A DNA stretch of 64,000 nt. Origin: JAGVSV01 sp040766135 (GTDB lineage Bacteria; Bacillota; Clostridia; Christensenellales; Aristaeellaceae). The stretch is taken from the NCBI GenBank assembly GCA_040766135.1, contig JAXGRA010000004.1:128221-192220 (forward strand). Direction: 5' to 3'. Both the position numbers and the translations under genes were made by a program. This document shows positions 55,445 to 63,374 of this stretch, piece after piece (position 1 is the first letter of the stretch; the number at the start of each line of letters is the position of its first letter). The notes beneath the pieces are model-generated. The model did not search any database, was not told the origin of the DNA, and saw only the letters and a list, made by a program, of their open reading frames with translations.

Positions 55445-56703
55445 TCCAAGCGTCGTCCGGCACATGGCGCACCCGGCGCGAGCCGGGGTTTGACCAAAAC
55501 ATTGCCGAGGCCGCCCGCGAGATTATTGCCCGCGTGCGCAGCGAGGGCGATGCCGCGCTGTTTGCGCTGACCGAGCGCTTTGATGGCGCGAAGCTAAGCA
55601 CGCTGCAAGTAAGCGAAGCCGAGACCGCCGATGCCTTGCAGCAGGTGGGCGAGGAGGGCTTGCAGCTGCTGCGCGATGCGGCACACAACATCCGAATGTT
55701 TCACGTGAAACAATTGCGGCCCGGCTTTTCTTTTTCGCCGCGCGACGGCGTGATACTGGGGCAAACGGTGGAGCCGCTGGAGCGCGTGGGCCTGTATGTG
55801 CCGGGCGGCACGGCGGCCTACCCCAGCACGGTGCTGATGAACGCCATCCCCGCGCACATCGCAGGCTGCCCGCATATTGTCATCACCACCCCGCCGGGCA
55901 GGGACGGGCGCGTCAACCCCTGGGTGCTGGCGGCGGCGCATCTGGCCGGCGTCACGCAGGTATATAAAACAGGCGGCGCGCAGGCCATTGCCGCGCTGGC
56001 CTACGGCACGCAGACCATCCCGCGCGTGGACAAGATCGTGGGCCCGGGCAATGCCTATGTGGCCGAGGCCAAGCGGCAGGTATATGGGCAGGTGGCCATC
56101 GACATGATTGCCGGGCCCAGCGAGGTCATTATCATTGCCGACGGAAAGAGCAATCCTGACCACCTGGCGTGCGACCTGCTGGCCCAGGCCGAGCATGATG
56201 CCATGGCCAGCGCCGTGCTGCTGACGCCGGATGAAGCGCTGGCGCACGCCGTGGCGCAGGCCGTGGAAAAGCGCTTGCCCACGCTGTCCCGGGAAGCCAT
56301 TGCGCGCGCATCCATCCAGCAGCATGGCATGGCTGTTATCACGCGCGACCTGGATGAAGCGATGGACATCGCCAACCAGCTGGCCCCGGAGCATCTGGAG
56401 CTGTCGGTGGACAACCCCTTTGATTGGCTGCCGCGCGTCAGGGCGGCGGGCAGCATTTTCTTAGGCAGGTACTGCCCGGAGGCGCTGGGCGATTATTATG
56501 CCGGCCCCAACCATACCCTGCCCACCAATGGCACGGCGCGGTTCCAAAGCGCGCTGTCCGTGGATGATTTTATCAAGAAAACACAGTACACCTACTACAC
56601 GCGCGGGGCGTTCCTGCGCGAGGCCGACGCAGTTGCACGCTTTGCCACCCAGGAAGGGTTGACCGCCCATGCGCTGAGCGCCACGGTCCGAAAGGAGTCC
56701 TGA
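55435..56703 (+). CDS. hisD: histidinol dehydrogenase
   Basis: Zinc enzyme that catalyses the last two oxidations from histidinol to histidine. It has 422 residues. Family segments are YVPGGTAAYPSTVLMNAIPA, DKIVGPGNAYVAEAKR, AGPSEVIIIAD, LLAQAEHDAMAS (zinc-site Gln/His) and LAPEHLEL. The ATG follows CGGAAGGAG and overlaps hisG by ten bases. It carries a perfect parS sequence at 55697-55712, read as MFHVKQ in this frame, in a weakly conserved stretch before RPGFSF. Confidence 0.97.
   Translation: MRVVQASSGTWRTRREPGFDQNIAEAAREIIARVRSEGDAALFALTERFDGAKLSTLQVSEAETADALQQVGEEGLQLLRDAAHNIRMFHVKQLRPGFSFSPRDGVILGQTVEPLERVGLYVPGGTAAYPSTVLMNAIPAHIAGCPHIVITTPPGRDGRVNPWVLAAAHLAGVTQVYKTGGAQAIAALAYGTQTIPRVDKIVGPGNAYVAEAKRQVYGQVAIDMIAGPSEVIIIADGKSNPDHLACDLLAQAEHDAMASAVLLTPDEALAHAVAQAVEKRLPTLSREAIARASIQQHGMAVITRDLDEAMDIANQLAPEHLELSVDNPFDWLPRVRAAGSIFLGRYCPEALGDYYAGPNHTLPTNGTARFQSALSVDDFIKKTQYTYYTRGAFLREADAVARFATQEGLTAHALSATVRKES
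55697..55712. other. parS: parS centromere-like site (ParB/Spo0J binding), inside hisD
   Basis: Exact match to the 16-bp palindromic Bacillus-type parS sequence TGTTTCACGTGAAACA. Chance occurrence of this exact 16-mer is very unlikely, and a second copy lies at 62052. parS sites of Bacillota cluster around oriC, and ParB on them loads SMC, which is encoded in this window. Confidence 0.93.
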
Positions 56704-56705
56704 TC

Positions 56706-57767
56706 TTGAGCCGCTTTATCAACCAGCATCTGGCCAAACTGGCCCCGTATGTGCCGGGCGAGCAGCCCACCGGGCGCACGTTTGTCAAACTCAACACCAA
56801 CGAATCGCCCTTCCCGCCGGCACCCGGCGTGGCCAAGGCGCTGAACCGCGAATGCATTGAGCGCATGCGCCTGTACCCCGACCCCAGCTGCACCCGGCTG
56901 CGCGAGGCCGCCGCGGATTACTATGGCCTGTCGCAGGATGAGGTGCTGCCCACCAACGGCTCGGACGAGGCGCTGTTCTTCGCCTTTCAGGCTTACGCGT
57001 CGGGCGGGCGCAGCGTGTATTACCCGGACGTTACCTACGGGTTCTACAAGGTATATGCCAGCCTGCTGGGCGCAAGAGGCACCGCCATACCGCTCAATGA
57101 TGCCTATGAAATCCAGTGGAAGGATTATTTTGACCGCGACGGCATGATTGTTTTTGCCAACCCCAACGCGCCCACCGGGCATTATCTGAATCACGAACGC
57201 ATCAAGCGCATCTTAGACGCCAGCCCCGACCAGGTGGTGCTGGTGGACGAGGCGTACATTGACTATGGCGGCGCGTCGGTCATCCCGCTGATCAAGCAAT
57301 ATGACAATTTGTTGGTGGTGCAAACGTTCTCCAAATCCCGCGCGCTGGCGGGTCTGCGCTTAGGCTTTGCCTTTGGGCAACAGCCGCTGCTGGAGGATTT
57401 AAAGCGCATCCAGAACTCCATCAACCCCTATTCCGTCAACGGGCTGGCGCAGGCGGCGGGCATCAAGTCGCTGGAGGACCGGCGCTATCATGCGGAATGC
57501 TGCAGCGCCATCGTCCACACGCGCGAGCGCACCGCGCAGGCGCTGACCAAAATGGGCGTCAGGGTGCTGCCGTCCATGGCCAACTTCCTGATGATTTCAG
57601 CCCCCGGCCTGTCCGGGCGGCAGGTGTATCAGGGGCTGTACGAGCGCGGCGTGCTGGTGCGCCACTTTGATGCGCCGCGCACGCGCGACTGGGTGCGCGT
57701 GACCATCGGCAGCGAAAAAGACATGGACGCTTTCTTAGCCGCACTGACGGAGGTATTGGCCGCATGA
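56706..57767 (+). CDS. hisC: histidinol-phosphate aminotransferase
   Basis: PLP aminotransferase that converts imidazole acetol phosphate to histidinol phosphate. It has 353 residues. Landmarks are KLNTNESPFPP, NGSDEALFFAF, FANPNAPTGHYL, VDEAYIDYGG and the PLP lysine in TFSKSRALAGLRLGFA. The start is TTG at 56706, behind AAAGGAG, two bases after hisD. Confidence 0.96.
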   Translation: MSRFINQHLAKLAPYVPGEQPTGRTFVKLNTNESPFPPAPGVAKALNRECIERMRLYPDPSCTRLREAAADYYGLSQDEVLPTNGSDEALFFAFQAYASGGRSVYYPDVTYGFYKVYASLLGARGTAIPLNDAYEIQWKDYFDRDGMIVFANPNAPTGHYLNHERIKRILDASPDQVVLVDEAYIDYGGASVIPLIKQYDNLLVVQTFSKSRALAGLRLGFAFGQQPLLEDLKRIQNSINPYSVNGLAQAAGIKSLEDRRYHAECCSAIVHTRERTAQALTKMGVRVLPSMANFLMISAPGLSGRQVYQGLYERGVLVRHFDAPRTRDWVRVTIGSEKDMDAFLAALTEVLAA

Positions 57768-58342
57768 GAACAGGACAGAGCAAGCGCACCACCCGCGAAA
57801 CCGACATTGCCGTGCGCGTAACGCTGGATGGCACCGGCCAGGCGCAGGTAGATAGCGGCAACGGCTTTTTTGACCACATGCTCACGCTGCTGGCCGCGCA
57901 TGGCGGCCTGGATCTGGACATATCTTGCAAGGGCGATACGCAGGTGGATTTTCATCATTCCTGTGAGGACATCGGCATATGCTTGGGCCAGGCGTTAAAA
58001 GACGCGCTGGGCAGCAAGCAGGGCATTGCGCGGTATGCCGACCTGCACCTGCCCATGGATGAGGCGCTGGTGTTGGTGGCGCTGGATGTGTCCGGGCGCG
58101 GCGGGGCCTATTTGGATGTGCCCGTTGCAGCCCCCATGGTGGGCGCCTTTGATACCGAGCTGCTGCCGGAGTTTTTGATCGCCTTTGCGCGGGAAGCCGG
58201 GCTGACGCTGCATGTGCGGCTGCTGTGCGGGCGCAACGCGCACCACACCATCGAAGCTGTGTTCAAGGCGCTGGGGCGCGCGCTCAAGGCCGCGTGCCGG
58301 GAGGTGGGCGGCGGCGTTCCGTCCACCAAGGGGGTATTGTGA
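57764..58342 (+). CDS. hisB: imidazoleglycerol-phosphate dehydratase
   Basis: Manganese enzyme that makes imidazole acetol phosphate. It has 192 residues, monofunctional (no phosphatase half). The two metal-binding repeats are FHHSCEDIGI and AHHTIEAVFKALGRAL, and the N-terminus TRETDIAVRVTLDGTG is typical. The ATG overlaps the hisC stop as ATGA. Confidence 0.98.
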   Translation: MRTGQSKRTTRETDIAVRVTLDGTGQAQVDSGNGFFDHMLTLLAAHGGLDLDISCKGDTQVDFHHSCEDIGICLGQALKDALGSKQGIARYADLHLPMDEALVLVALDVSGRGGAYLDVPVAAPMVGAFDTELLPEFLIAFAREAGLTLHVRLLCGRNAHHTIEAVFKALGRALKAACREVGGGVPSTKGVL

Positions 58343-58959
58343 TCGCCGTTCTAGACTACGGCGTGGGCAACCTGTTCTCGCTGATGGCGGCGCTGCGCCT
58401 GTGCGGCGCGGACGCGGAACTGACCGCACAGCCCAAGGACATTGAGGCCGCCAGCCATGTGATATTGCCCGGCGTGGGCGCGTTTGGCGATGCAGCCGCG
58501 CGTTTGCATGAGAGCGGGCTGTGGCAGCCGTTGCTGAAAAAGGCCGCTTCGGGCGCGCCGATGCTGGGCATTTGCCTGGGCATGCAGCTGCTGTTTGCCC
58601 GCAGCTTTGAGTATGGCGAGCATGCCGGCCTGGCGCTGATCCCCGGCGATGTGGTGCCGCTGTCCGGTCAGGTGCAGCCCGGCACCAAGGTGCCGCACAT
58701 CGGCTGGAACGCGCTGACGCTGCGCACAAATCCGGGCGCGCTGTTTGCGCACACGCCGCAGGGCACGCATGTGTACTTTGTGCACAGCTTCGCCGCGCAG
58801 ATGGGCCCCTATGTAACCGCCACGGCGGAATACTCCGTCCCTGTGCCGGCGGCGGTGATGCACAACAACGTGATGGGCTGCCAGTTTCACCCCGAAAAAA
58901 GCGGGGCGGCAGGCCTTACGATCCTGAAGGACTTCTTTTTTATTGGAGGGCATATATGA
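58339..58959 (+). CDS. hisH: imidazole glycerol phosphate synthase subunit HisH (glutamine amidotransferase)
   Basis: Supplies ammonia to HisF. About 206 residues. The N-terminus IAVLDYGVGNLFSLMAAL, the nucleophile cysteine in GICLGMQLLF and the catalytic His/Glu in CQFHPEKSG are all present, as is the YFVHSFAA strand. The start is GTG at 58339, overlapping the hisB stop, with AAGGGGG upstream. Confidence 0.97.
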   Translation: MIAVLDYGVGNLFSLMAALRLCGADAELTAQPKDIEAASHVILPGVGAFGDAAARLHESGLWQPLLKKAASGAPMLGICLGMQLLFARSFEYGEHAGLALIPGDVVPLSGQVQPGTKVPHIGWNALTLRTNPGALFAHTPQGTHVYFVHSFAAQMGPYVTATAEYSVPVPAAVMHNNVMGCQFHPEKSGAAGLTILKDFFFIGGHI

Positions 58960-59666
58960 TTATTTTTCCCGCTATTGATTTATTTCGCGGCCAGGTTGTG
59001 CGCCTGTACCAGGGCGATTATGACCGTATGACGGTGTACGGCGATGACCCGGCGCACACCGCGCGCACCATGCAATCGCTGGGCGCCACGCATCTGCATG
59101 TGGTGGACCTGGAGGGCGCGCGTGCGGGCACGCCGCTTAACTTAGCCTCGCTGCAGGCCATCCGCAAGGCCACCGGGCTGTTTATCCAGGCCGGCGGCGG
59201 CGTGCGCGATGAAAACGACGTAGCCGCCTATCTGGACGCCGGGGCATCGCGCGTGATCGTGGGCACGGCGGCCGTGCGCGACCGCGTGTTTTTGCAACAG
59301 ATGGCGCAGGCCTACCCCGGCAAGTTAGCAGTCAGCGCGGATCTCAACAACGGGCGCGTCATGGTGCGCGGGTGGACGGAATCCACCGCGATGACGGTAA
59401 ATGACATGGTGGCGCAGCTGCACGAGCTGTCCATCGACACCATGGTGGTGACCGATATCTCCCGCGACGGCGCGCTCAAAGGCGTCAACGAGGAACTGTA
59501 CGCGCAGCTGATGGGTTCCGGCCTGCAGCTGGTGGCCAGCGGCGGCGTGACCACCCTTCAGGATGTGCGCAACCTGCGGGCGATGAACCTGTATGGCGCC
59601 ATCGTGGGCCGCGCCTATTATGAGGGCAGCTTTGACCTGACCCAGGCCATTCAGGAGGCACAATGA
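58956..59666 (+). CDS. hisA: phosphoribosylformimino-5-aminoimidazole carboxamide ribotide isomerase
   Basis: TIM-barrel isomerase of the fourth step. It has 236 residues. The N-terminal catalytic aspartate is in IFPAIDLFRGQVVRL, and the second half has VVTDISRDGALKG with the paired aspartate and LVASGGVTTLQDV for phosphate binding. GTAAVRD is the mid-barrel phosphate site. The ATG overlaps the hisH stop (ATGA) and follows GGAGGG. Confidence 0.98.
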   Translation: MIIFPAIDLFRGQVVRLYQGDYDRMTVYGDDPAHTARTMQSLGATHLHVVDLEGARAGTPLNLASLQAIRKATGLFIQAGGGVRDENDVAAYLDAGASRVIVGTAAVRDRVFLQQMAQAYPGKLAVSADLNNGRVMVRGWTESTAMTVNDMVAQLHELSIDTMVVTDISRDGALKGVNEELYAQLMGSGLQLVASGGVTTLQDVRNLRAMNLYGAIVGRAYYEGSFDLTQAIQEAQ

Positions 59667-60418
59667 TCACCAAACGCATTATTCCCTGCCTGGACGTGCG
59701 CGACGGGCGCGTGGTCAAAGGGGTTAATTTTGAAGGCCTGCGCGATGTGGATGACCCGGCGGCGCTGGCGGCCAAGTACTCGCAGGACGGCGCGGATGAG
59801 CTGGTGTTTTACGATATCACGGCCTCGGTGGAGGGGCGGCATCTGTTTACCGATGTGCTGCGCAGGGTGGCCGAAAATGTGTTCATCCCGCTGACGGTGG
59901 GCGGCGGCATTGCCGACATGGCCGACATCGACCATGCGCTCAAAAACGGCGCGGACAAGGTGAGCATCAACTCCGGCGCCATCAAAAACCCAGATTTATT
60001 GGCGCAGGGCGCGCAGCGCTATGGCAACCAGTGCATGGTGCTGTCGGTGGATGTAAAGCGCGTGGACGGGCAGTATCATGTGTTCACCGGCGCGGGCAAG
60101 CGCGATACCGGCATGGAGGCGCTGGAGTGGATCCAGCGGTGCGTGGCGCTGGGCGCAGGCGAGGTGGTGGTCAACTCCATCGACACCGACGGCGTGCGCG
60201 GCGGGTTTGATATCCCCATGCTCCGGGATGTGCTGTCCGTAATTAACGTGCCCGTCATCGCCTCCGGCGGCGCGGGCAGCGAGCAGGATTTCATTACGCT
60301 GTTTCAGTCGCTGCCCACCATTGACGCGGGGCTGGCGGCCAGCGTGTTCCACTTTGGCGATGTATCCATCCCGAAGCTCAAACAGCGCCTGCGTGCGCAC
60401 GACATCCCCGTGAGGTAA
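59663..60418 (+). CDS. hisF: imidazole glycerol phosphate synthase subunit HisF (cyclase)
   Basis: TIM-barrel cyclase that makes IGP and AICAR from PRFAR and HisH-derived ammonia. It has 251 residues. Catalytic aspartates are in IIPCLDVRDGRVVKG and LSVDVKRVDG; DELVFYDITAS, VGGGIADMADID and ASGGAGSEQDF complete the family pattern. The ATG overlaps the hisA stop as ATGA. Confidence 0.98.
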   Translation: MITKRIIPCLDVRDGRVVKGVNFEGLRDVDDPAALAAKYSQDGADELVFYDITASVEGRHLFTDVLRRVAENVFIPLTVGGGIADMADIDHALKNGADKVSINSGAIKNPDLLAQGAQRYGNQCMVLSVDVKRVDGQYHVFTGAGKRDTGMEALEWIQRCVALGAGEVVVNSIDTDGVRGGFDIPMLRDVLSVINVPVIASGGAGSEQDFITLFQSLPTIDAGLAASVFHFGDVSIPKLKQRLRAHDIPVR

Positions 60419-60420
60419 AT

Positions 60421-61059
60421 ATGGATTTGCGTTTTGATGAAAAGGGACTGATTCCCGCCGTTGTGCAGCACGCCCAGACCGGCCGCGTGCTGATGATGGC
60501 TTATATGAACCGTGAAAGCCTGCAGCGCACGATGGACACCGGGCTGGCGTGTTTTTTCAGCCGCTCGCGCCAGCAGCTGTGGACAAAGGGCGAAACCAGC
60601 GGCCATTACCTGCATGTGCAGGGCATTGCGGCGGATTGTGACGGCGATGCGCTGCTGGTAACCGCGCTGCCCGATGGCCCGACCTGCCACACCGGCGAGG
60701 AAAGCTGCTTTTTTGAGGAATTGCATGGCGATGCCGCGCCGCCTTTTTCGTTGGAAGCGCTGATGGCGCTGATTGCAGACCGCCGCCAGCACCCCAAGGA
60801 GGGCAGCTATACCAATTACCTGTTTGACAAGGGGCTGGACAAAATCCTCAAAAAGGTGGGCGAGGAATGCACCGAGGTCATCGTGGCCGGCAAGGGCGGC
60901 GACTGCGGCGAAACCATCTATGAAATTGCGGATTTGGCCTATCACGTGCTGGTGCTGATGGCGCAGATGGGCATCTCCGTAGGCGATATCCGCAAGGAAC
61001 TGGCCGGGCGCCACGTCATTGACAAAAAAACCAAGCAGGAAACCAGCAGCGCGAAGTGA
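60421..61059 (+). CDS. hisI: bifunctional phosphoribosyl-AMP cyclohydrolase/phosphoribosyl-ATP pyrophosphatase
   Basis: HisIE fusion that performs steps two and three of the pathway. It has 212 residues. The N-terminal cyclohydrolase domain (about 1-110) has CFFSRSRQQLWTKGETSGHY and the metal ligands DCDGDALL and TCHTGEESCF. The C-terminal pyrophosphohydrolase domain (about 115-205) has YLFDKGLDKILKKVGEECTE. It is the last gene of the operon, two bases after hisF. No terminator was seen in the three bases before the convergent transporter gene. Confidence 0.97.
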   Translation: MDLRFDEKGLIPAVVQHAQTGRVLMMAYMNRESLQRTMDTGLACFFSRSRQQLWTKGETSGHYLHVQGIAADCDGDALLVTALPDGPTCHTGEESCFFEELHGDAAPPFSLEALMALIADRRQHPKEGSYTNYLFDKGLDKILKKVGEECTEVIVAGKGGDCGETIYEIADLAYHVLVLMAQMGISVGDIRKELAGRHVIDKKTKQETSSAK

Positions 61060-61062
61060 TTA

Positions 61063-61968
61063 CTAAACGTTCGCGATGTAGATGCCTGCCAGAATCAACG
61101 CAGCCCCGGCCATCTGCACTGGTGTGAATGGTTCTTGAAGCAGCAACACGCCGGCCGCGATGGACACCACGGTGGATACCCCGATAAAGGACGCGGTGCG
61201 GTTGACGCCCATCTTAGCGATGGCCACATTGGACAGAAAAAATGCCAGCACCGAGCAGCCGATGCCCTGATACAGTATGGCCATCAAAAACTGCATATCC
61301 ACAAAGGGCAGCCGCAGCAGGCCGGGCAGGTCGCGGGCGGCCATCGCTTCGCCCAGCGCCAGTGCGCCAAACACCGCCGCGCCGAAAGCCAGCATCACAA
61401 AGGTAATCTCCACGCCTGTATACGCCTGCGCCCTGCGCACCGAAATGCTGTACAGCGCATAGGATACCACCGCCAACAGCAGCATGGCATAGCCGGGCAC
61501 CGACAGGCTGGCGGCAGCGCCCACCGCGATCACGGTCATCAGCACGCCTGCCAACGTCAGCAATATGCCCGCCACCTGCCGCTTAGTGGGCTTTTCCTTT
61601 AATATCAGCGCCGAGGCCAGCAGCGAAGCCACCGGGATGCAGGCCAAAAACACGCCGCTTTCGGACGCCGTGGTGTCGCGTATGCCAAACGTTTCGCCGA
61701 TAAAGTACAGCGCCGGGCTGAACACCGCGACAGCCAGCAGCGGCTTTATATCTTTGCCGGACAGCTTCAGCCGCACCACGCCCAGCAGCACCAGCACGCC
61801 CATCACCGCCAGTGCAACCACAAACCGCCACCCCAGCAGCGCCAGCGCACTAGCCTGCCCGGTGGCCTGCTTGGTAAACAAATAGCTGATGCCGAAAAGG
61901 ATTTCACACCCCAGCGCCGCCAGGCTGCCCACCAGGATGTTTTTGCTTGCCGCGCTTTTGCCCTGCAC
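61063..61968 (-). CDS. EamA/DMT family transporter
   Basis: Ten-helix drug/metabolite transporter superfamily member; substrate unknown. About 301 residues with two EamA repeats (helices from about residue 12 and from about 160). The start is GTG at 61968, seven bases after GGAGG. A longer frame with an ATG at 62049 lacks a site and runs into the promoter region, where a TATAAT-like box occurs at 62005-62010 on the minus strand without a good -35. It converges with hisIE with a three-base gap. Confidence 0.92.
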   Translation of the reverse strand: MQGKSAASKNILVGSLAALGCEILFGISYLFTKQATGQASALALLGWRFVVALAVMGVLVLLGVVRLKLSGKDIKPLLAVAVFSPALYFIGETFGIRDTTASESGVFLACIPVASLLASALILKEKPTKRQVAGILLTLAGVLMTVIAVGAAASLSVPGYAMLLLAVVSYALYSISVRRAQAYTGVEITFVMLAFGAAVFGALALGEAMAARDLPGLLRLPFVDMQFLMAILYQGIGCSVLAFFLSNVAIAKMGVNRTASFIGVSTVVSIAAGVLLLQEPFTPVQMAGAALILAGIYIANV

Positions 61969-62051
61969 GTTTGCACCTCCATCTGCCCAAAGGGAAACGG
62001 CACGATTATACACGACAATGGGGCCTTGTGGGGCATCGGGCAGCAGCACAA

Positions 62052-62067
62052 TGTTTCACGTGAAACA
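62052..62067. other. parS: parS centromere-like site (second copy), intergenic
   Basis: Exact TGTTTCACGTGAAACA palindrome between the EamA gene and the aminopeptidase terminator, 6.36 kb from the copy in hisD. Confidence 0.93.
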
Positions 62068-62069
62068 TT

Positions 62070-62110
62070 TGAATAAGAAACCCCGGCGGAGTTGCTTTCC
62101 CGCCGGGGTT
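62070..62110 (-). terminator. intrinsic terminator after the M29 aminopeptidase gene
   Basis: 11-bp GC-rich stem (62079-62089 with 62100-62110) and a 10-base loop, followed on the minus strand by TTTCTTATTC. It stands 17 bases after the stop codon. Confidence 0.88.
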
Positions 62111-62126
62111 CTTGCTGTTAGTTGGG

Positions 62127-63356
62127 TTACACCACCCAGTTCCCATCCACGAAGATCGGCACCTGCGTGCCGTCGGGCTGCACGCCCGTCACTTGCAGCT
62201 GGGGGCCGCCCACCATGAAATCCACATGCGTGATGGAATCGTTCATGCCGGCCTCGCGTTTTTCCTCCGGCGTCATATCCTTGCCGCGCACATGGTTTTC
62301 GGCATAGGCGCTGCCCAGCGCAAAGTGGCAGGCCGCATTTTCATCAAACAGCGTGTTGCGGAACAGCAGGCCCATGTTGCTGATGGGGCTGTCGTCCGCC
62401 ACCAGCGCCACCTCGCCCAGGCGCCGCGCGCCTTCGTCGGTGTCCAGCATGTCCTTCAGGATCTCCTCGCCCTGGGTGGCCGAAAACTCCACTACCGCGC
62501 CGTCCTTGAACACAAAGCGCATGCCGTCAATGATGCGGCCGCGCGTGCTCAGCGGCATGGTGGCGGCCAGCGTGCCATCCACCTTGTAGGCATGCGGCAT
62601 GGTAAACACTTCCTCGGTGGGGATGTTGGGCATAAAGCGCACGCCGTTGGCGCACACCGATGACCCGCCCATCCACCGGTGCCCCTGGGGCAAATACACC
62701 GTCAGGTCGGTGCCGGGGGCGGTAAACAGCAGCTTTTCAAACGCATAGCCGTTGAGCACCTGCACATGACGCCGCAGCTGCCGGTCGTGCGCTTCCCAGG
62801 CCGCCACCGGGTCATCCTGATCCACGCGCGTGGCCGCAAAAATGGCCGCCCACAGTTTGTCGATGGCCTCCTCCTCCGGCACGCCGGGGAATACCGCCCC
62901 CGCCCACGCCGGCGAGGGCAGCGCCGCAATCGACCACTTCACGCGGTTTTCCATCACATACTTCATCACGCGCTCCCCAGCCCGCGCGGCCACCTTCTGC
63001 CACTTGCTGATGCGCTTGGGGTCGGCGTCCTTCGGCAGCTCCGGGTTGGGCGCCACCAAGCTTAGCACATGGAAATTGTTCTGATAGGCGGCCTCGGTAA
63101 AGTCCGTCATAAAGCCCGGCAGGCTGTCAAAGGCCGCGTCCTCGGCCAGCTGGTAGCGCGTCAGCGTGAGCACATCGTCCGAAAACACCGGGTGGATATG
63201 GTGCACGCCCAGCGCGTAGGCTTTCTTTGCAATCTCCCGCGCCAGCGGCAGACCGTTGACATCCAGCCGCAGCAGAATGTTGTCGCCCGGCTGTACATTC
63301 AGCCCCACCCGGACGATCAGCTCGGCATACTTGGTCAAATTGTGTTGCAGGTTCAT
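62127..63356 (-). CDS. M29 family aminopeptidase (AmpS/PepS type)
   Basis: Metal-dependent aminopeptidase. It has 409 residues, the family length. The metal site segments of the M29 family are visible: EEVFTMPHAYKVDGTL, a later FSATQGEEIL, the HFALGSAYAEN segment and THVDFMVGG near the end. The N-terminal domain LTKYAELIVRVGLNVQPGDN is also typical. The ATG follows CGGAGGA. It is separated from the upstream SH3-like gene by 18 bases, so the two are probably co-transcribed. Confidence 0.96.
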   Translation of the reverse strand: MNLQHNLTKYAELIVRVGLNVQPGDNILLRLDVNGLPLAREIAKKAYALGVHHIHPVFSDDVLTLTRYQLAEDAAFDSLPGFMTDFTEAAYQNNFHVLSLVAPNPELPKDADPKRISKWQKVAARAGERVMKYVMENRVKWSIAALPSPAWAGAVFPGVPEEEAIDKLWAAIFAATRVDQDDPVAAWEAHDRQLRRHVQVLNGYAFEKLLFTAPGTDLTVYLPQGHRWMGGSSVCANGVRFMPNIPTEEVFTMPHAYKVDGTLAATMPLSTRGRIIDGMRFVFKDGAVVEFSATQGEEILKDMLDTDEGARRLGEVALVADDSPISNMGLLFRNTLFDENAACHFALGSAYAENHVRGKDMTPEEKREAGMNDSITHVDFMVGGPQLQVTGVQPDGTQVPIFVDGNWVV

Positions 63357-63374
63357 ACGTTCCTCCGTTTGTTG

